From assembly GCF_002205635.1 (NCBI RefSeq), contig NZ_NISJ01000002.1, positions 248,001-312,000 of the forward strand: a DNA stretch of 64,000 nt, read 5' to 3'. A program made the position numbers and the translations under genes. Under the pieces are notes generated by a model. It saw nothing but the letters and a program-made list of their open reading frames with translations, ran no database searches and was not told the DNA's origin. The number at the start of each line of letters is the position of its first letter. Position 1 is the first letter of the stretch. This DNA is from Sphingopyxis witflariensis (GTDB lineage: Bacteria; Pseudomonadota; Alphaproteobacteria; Sphingomonadales; Sphingomonadaceae). Shown in pieces: positions 60,383 to 64,000 of the stretch.

Positions 60383-60549
60383 TCAGGCCTCGCCGTCGGC
60401 CTGCTGGCCGAGTGCGTCAGCGATCATCGCCGCGAGTACCTCCTCGGCGCGAATTCGCGCTGGCGGATTTTCGCATCAAGGTCTCGCCGTATCCATTGCG
60501 GCGCGCGTTCCACCACGCGAAGAATGGCATCGGTCAGTTCTTGTGTCAT
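60383..60549 (-). pseudogene. Small conserved protein (DUF6771-like), one-base deletion
   Basis: Reads MTQELTDAILRVVERAPQWI then RRDLDAK in one frame and PPARIRAEEVLAAMIADALGQQADGEA in another. Adding one A to the AAAA run at about 60467 gives a continuous 55-residue protein of the kind seen next to traD in sphingomonad islands. Its ATG overlaps the traD stop. A real frameshift or a sequencing error. Confidence 0.65.
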
Positions 60550-60863
60550 CCCGCGCCTATCGCAGGCGCTTCGGTATCGGGCAACGCGTCAGCATCAAAC
60601 GCCCGTCGCCCCTTGCGCTTCCAGAGAGCCGATGCATGCGGGCCATCCTCGCTCCGCAGCTTGTCGGCCATCCATAGGAACGCGCCGTAGAGCATCGCCC
60701 GATCATCGTCGGTGAGATCGACGAGCCCCGCCTTCACGACGAGGCCGCCGAGTTCGATCAGCAGACGCGTGCGTGCGCGGCGCTTGATCTGCCAATCGCG
60801 CATGCCGGTCCTCGCCTGCACCGCCTCAAGCCGATGCCGCATTGCCGTTAGGCGCCGCGTCAT
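60546..60863 (-). CDS. traD: Conjugal transfer protein TraD
   Basis: 105 residues of the small TraD family of Ti-like systems: RDWQIKRRARTRLLIELGGLVVKAGL, then DDRAMLYGAFLWMADKL. It helps the relaxosome; mechanism unclear. It overlaps traC by 38 bp; an internal ATG (60842) would reduce this to 17 bp. Runs away from traA across the likely oriT. Confidence 0.85.
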   Translation of the reverse strand: MTRRLTAMRHRLEAVQARTGMRDWQIKRRARTRLLIELGGLVVKAGLVDLTDDDRAMLYGAFLWMADKLRSEDGPHASALWKRKGRRAFDADALPDTEAPAIGAG

Positions 60864-61131
60864 TCGCTGCGCCGCGATCAGGTCCCGTCGCAGCTTTGCG
60901 TGCGCCGCGCTGAAAGAAGCCCGCTCCCGCCTTGCGCCAGCCCTCCTTCGCGTTTGCGTCCTTCGTTGTCACGGCGCCAAGCAATGCCCCCGCGAGCATC
61001 TCGGCGTCGAGCGCGTCGGCACCAGCGGCAATGACGAGTTCGCCAAGCTGACGAACGCGGCGTTCCTTGAGGGTCTTCGCTTTCACTTCGAGCGCCTTCA
61101 GTTCCGAATCGATATCGCGAGGTTTGCGCAT
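60826..61131 (-). CDS. traC: Conjugal transfer protein TraC
   Basis: 101 residues: KPRDIDSELKALEVKAKTLK, RRVRQLGELVIAAGADALDAEMLAGALLGA, then a Lys/Gly/Ala-rich tail, the layout of the Ti-plasmid TraC relaxosome helper. Start 61131 fits the family N-terminus. Divergent from traA, 172 bp apart, exactly the Ti plasmid gene order traD-traC-oriT-traA. Confidence 0.85.
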   Translation of the reverse strand: MRKPRDIDSELKALEVKAKTLKERRVRQLGELVIAAGADALDAEMLAGALLGAVTTKDANAKEGWRKAGAGFFQRGARKAATGPDRGAANDAAPNGNAASA

Positions 61132-61139
61132 GTCGCATC

Positions 61140-61303
61140 TCCATGATGGTATGACGCCCCCATCATAAAGACGCGCCTCCCGATGCGCAGCAAGGTCGTC
61201 GGGACAGTCTGGCACAGCCTAGTCCCTCCGCGGATTTTTCCGTGTGAGGGCGCGCTTATACGTCGTGCCGACGTGGCTTTTGAAGTGTAGATGGATTGCC
61301 GAC
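61140..61303. promoter_or_regulatory. Probable origin of transfer (oriT)
   Basis: The 172-bp gap between traC and traA. Complement of 61245-61260 reads TATAAGCGCGCCCTCA, close to the nick region of IncQ/Ti-type origins (TAAG/TGCGCCCTC class). It is followed by the hairpin CGTCG-TGC-CGACG (61261-61273) and preceded by an AT-rich GGATTTTTCC stretch. TraA would nick here. Divergent promoters must also lie in this gap. Confidence 0.6.
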
Positions 61304-64000
61304 ATGGCAATCTTCCATCTCTCGGTCAAAGTCATCAGCCGCGCTGCCGGACGCAGCGCCGTGGCCGCCGCCGCCTATCGGTCTGCCGATCGCCTGCATG
61401 ACGAGCGCCTCGACCGGGCGCACGATTTCACGAACAAGTCGGGCGTCGTCCACAGCGAAGTCCTGCTCCCCGACAACGCGCCCGATGCGTGGCACAATCG
61501 AGAACGGCTTTGGAACGATGTCGAGGCGTTCGAGAAGCGCAAGGACGCGCAGCTATCGCGCGAGGCCGAGTTCGCGATCCCGCGTGAGATGAATCAGCAA
61601 CAGGGCGTCGAACTCGTTCGCGACTTCGTGCAGCGCGAGTTTGTCGAAGCCGGCATGATCGCCGACCTCAATGTCCATTGGGACATCGGTGCCGATGGGC
61701 TCGCCAAGCCGCACGCGCATGTCATGCTGACGATGCGCGAGATCGTCATCGACGCGGACGGCAAAGCAGGCTTCGGCGCAAAGGTCCGCGAGTGGAATCG
61801 CACCGAACTTGTCGAGCAATGGCGCGAACGCTGGGCCGAGCATGTGAACGAACGCCTGGCCGTACTCGACATCGATGCACGCGTCGATCATCGCAGCCTT
61901 GCAGCGCAGGGCATCGCACTCCAGCCTCAAGACAAGATCGGCCCAGCCGCATCGCGCATGGACGACCGCGGCCTCGAGGCAGAGCGCATTGCAGAACATC
62001 GCGAGATCGCGCTGCGCAATGGTGAGCGCATCATTGCGGAGCCTCGCATCGCGCTCGACGCGATCACCCACCATCAAGCGACGTTCACGAACCGCGACCT
62101 TGCCTTGTTCGCTCACCGCCACAGTGACGGGCGCGAACAGTTTGATGCCGTCATGGGCGCAGTGCGGTCTTCGCCCGACCTCGTCGAACTTGGCAAAGAC
62201 GGTCGCGGCGAGGACCGCTTCACATCGCGCGATATGATCGAGACCGAACAGCGGCTACACCGCGCAGCCGAAGTCATGGAACAGCGTGAGCGCCATCGCG
62301 TGGCGAATGCCGACCGGAAGGGCGCGCTGGCGCGCGCGGCGGAGCGCGGGTTGGTCTTGTCGGGCGAGCAGCGCGCAGCGTTCGATCGTGTCACCGATGG
62401 CCGCGATCTCGGCGTCGTTGTCGGCTATGCCGGGACTGGCAAGAGCGCGATGCTCGGTGCCGCGCGCGAGGCCTGGGAGAGCGGCGGGTTGAACGTCCGC
62501 GGCGCCGCGCTCTCTGGAATTGCCGCCGAAGGCCTGGAGCACGGCTCAGGCATCGCGTCACGCACGATCGCTAGTCTCGAACATGGCTGGGCGCAGGGCC
62601 GCGACCTGCTCACCGCGCGCGACGTGCTTGTCATCGACGAAGCCGGCATGGTCGGGACGCGGCAGATGGAGCGCGTGTTGAGCCATGCGGCCGAGGCCGG
62701 CGCCAAGGTCGTGCTCGTTGGCGACCCGCAGCAGCTCCAATCGATCGAAGCTGGCGCGGCGTTCCGCTCGCTTCATGAACGGCACGGCGGCGTCGAAATC
62801 GGCGAGGTACGGCGGCAGCATGAGGGCTGGCAGCGCGAGGCGACGCGCGATCTCGCCACGGGCCGCACCGGCGGTGCGATCCGCGCCTATGACGAGGCAG
62901 GCATGGTGCATGGCGCCGATACGCGCGCGGGTGCACGCGACGAGCTGATCGAGCGCTGGGACCGCGACCGGCAGGCCGCTCCCGATGCCAGCCGTATCAT
63001 CCTGACCCACACCAATGACGAGGTGCGCATGCTCAACGAGGCGGCGCGCGAACGCATGGGCGCGGCGGGCGATCTTGGCGAAGATGTCGCGATCAAGACC
63101 GAGCGCGGCGATCGGAGTTTTGCATCAGGCGATCGTATCATGTTCCTGCGCAACGAGCGCAGCCTTGGTGTGAAGAACGGCACGCTTGGCACCATCGAAC
63201 GCGTCAGCGGACAGCATATGGCCGTGCGCACCGATGACGGTCGCAGCGTCGCGTTCGACGTCAAAGATTATCGCGACCTCGATCATGGCTATGCGGCGAC
63301 GATCCACAAGGCGCAGGGCATGACGGTCGATCGCACGCATGTGCTCGCGACCCCCGGCATGGACAGTCACTCCGCCTATGTCGCGATGTCGCGACACCGC
63401 GATGGTGTGACACTTCATTATGGCCGCGACGAGTTCCGTGACCAGAACAAGCTTGTCCAGACGCTATCGCGCGAGCGGGCAAAGGACATGGCGCAGGATT
63501 ATGGAAAGACCGATCCCGCGCGGGCGTTCGCCGAGCGGAGGGGTATCAGCGTCCGCGAGCGTGTCGCCGAGATCGTGCGCAAGACGCCCGAGAAGGCGCG
63601 CAGCATCTTCGCGGGGTTCAAGCCGACCGTGAACAGATCCAGCATCGAACCACGGGACACGCCGCGAACAGACAACACGCAGCGCGCGGTCGAGCGCTAT
63701 GCGCGCGCCCAGGCCGAGATCGACGGCATGCGGGAGAAGCAGTTACCCGTGCTCCCCCACCAACGCGAGGCGTTGGACAAGGCCGGAGCCGCGCTCGACG
63801 CGTGTCGGCCGCATGGGCGAACCGATCTGGCGGCGGCGTTCGAGCGCCAGCCCGAGCTTGTCCGTCCAGCTGCGCAAGGAAACACGCAGACCGCAGTTCG
63901 CGCGATGCAGCTCGAAGCGGAGATCCGCATCGATCCAGCGCGCCGCGCCGACCGGTTCACCGGGGACTGGCAGCAGCTTCATGAGCAGCGCGCAGCGCTC
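61304..64000 (+). CDS. traA: Ti-type conjugative relaxase-helicase TraA (3' end outside window)
   Basis: 899 codons visible, open to the window end. The relaxase domain starts MAIFHLSVKVISRAAGRSAV; Tyr25 (AAAAYRSA) is the expected nicking residue and HAH at 137-139 (KPHAHVMLTMRE) the metal site. A RecD-like helicase follows: VVGYAGTGKSAML (about 373-385), LVIDEAGMVGTRQ (about 442), and YAATIHKAQGMTVDR ... YVAMSRHRDGV (about 663-702). It nicks oriT and unwinds the strand for transfer. No type IV secretion genes are in the window. Confidence 0.94.
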   Translation, partial: MAIFHLSVKVISRAAGRSAVAAAAYRSADRLHDERLDRAHDFTNKSGVVHSEVLLPDNAPDAWHNRERLWNDVEAFEKRKDAQLSREAEFAIPREMNQQQGVELVRDFVQREFVEAGMIADLNVHWDIGADGLAKPHAHVMLTMREIVIDADGKAGFGAKVREWNRTELVEQWRERWAEHVNERLAVLDIDARVDHRSLAAQGIALQPQDKIGPAASRMDDRGLEAERIAEHREIALRNGERIIAEPRIALDAITHHQATFTNRDLALFAHRHSDGREQFDAVMGAVRSSPDLVELGKDGRGEDRFTSRDMIETEQRLHRAAEVMEQRERHRVANADRKGALARAAERGLVLSGEQRAAFDRVTDGRDLGVVVGYAGTGKSAMLGAAREAWESGGLNVRGAALSGIAAEGLEHGSGIASRTIASLEHGWAQGRDLLTARDVLVIDEAGMVGTRQMERVLSHAAEAGAKVVLVGDPQQLQSIEAGAAFRSLHERHGGVEIGEVRRQHEGWQREATRDLATGRTGGAIRAYDEAGMVHGADTRAGARDELIERWDRDRQAAPDASRIILTHTNDEVRMLNEAARERMGAAGDLGEDVAIKTERGDRSFASGDRIMFLRNERSLGVKNGTLGTIERVSGQHMAVRTDDGRSVAFDVKDYRDLDHGYAATIHKAQGMTVDRTHVLATPGMDSHSAYVAMSRHRDGVTLHYGRDEFRDQNKLVQTLSRERAKDMAQDYGKTDPARAFAERRGISVRERVAEIVRKTPEKARSIFAGFKPTVNRSSIEPRDTPRTDNTQRAVERYARAQAEIDGMREKQLPVLPHQREALDKAGAALDACRPHGRTDLAAAFERQPELVRPAAQGNTQTAVRAMQLEAEIRIDPARRADRFTGDWQQLHEQRAAL

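Overview
The window looks like a chromosome segment of an alphaproteobacterium of the order Sphingomonadales, most like Sphingopyxis/Sphingomonas. The supports are high GC, the tonB-exbB-exbD-exbD operon, the hom / glpX / recJ neighbourhood, TonB receptors run by FecI-FecR pairs, MucR, and a Ti-type TraA relaxase. This is judged from gene content and protein style only; no search was run.

Left part, 1-13.9 kb (accessory). A minus-strand uptake locus runs ECF sigma factor, FecR, TonB-dependent transducer, S9 dipeptidyl peptidase (cut by the window start). The receptor is split by an IS3-family element (IS407 group, 2375-3643, target duplication CACC). Next come a nuclease-like gene pair (7570-9388; the first gene seems frameshifted), an attachment-site-like copy of a tRNA-Glu 3' end (9694-9710), a six-gene minus-strand cluster of mostly unknown proteins (10026-12647) with a MbcA/Xre-like antitoxin homologue and a MobA-like HUH protein, and a RelE-type toxin-antitoxin pair. 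The region ends in a 3' fragment of tRNA-Gly(CCC), probably the right end of an island.

Core block, 13.9-36 kb. Transglutaminase-like protein, two MFS transporters, CinA-like protein, glutathione transferase, Bax-inhibitor-1 protein, ThpR, tyrosine phosphatase, Cu/Zn superoxide dismutase, the TonB energy-transduction operon, homoserine dehydrogenase, class II fructose bisphosphatase, alkyl sulfatase, two PH-domain membrane proteins and RecJ. The genes are tightly packed and several overlap. One 400-bp intergenic stretch is filled with inverted repeats.

Island 1, 36.0-53.67 kb. Inserted at the 3' end of tRNA-Glu(TTC), with a tyrosine integrase next to the tRNA and a 17-bp copy of the tRNA end at the right border. 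It holds an integrase remnant, a KfrA-like protein, a Mob/Pre-like protein that has lost its HUH histidines, two DnaQ-fold exonucleases, a type III restriction-modification pair, an ImmA/XRE regulator pair, and a three-gene CBASS system (patatin effector, CD-NTase, stand-alone E2-like protein). It is in effect a defence island.

Island 2, 53.72 kb to beyond the window end. Inserted at tRNA-Glu(CTC), directly after island 1, with its own P4-type integrase. It carries an AlpA-like regulator, a nucleotidyltransferase-HEPN fusion next to a second HEPN protein, a broken nucleotidyltransferase, two tandem ECF sigma factors, MucR, traD/traC, a likely oriT and the relaxase-helicase traA (cut by the window end). 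This fits an integrative mobilizable or conjugative element.
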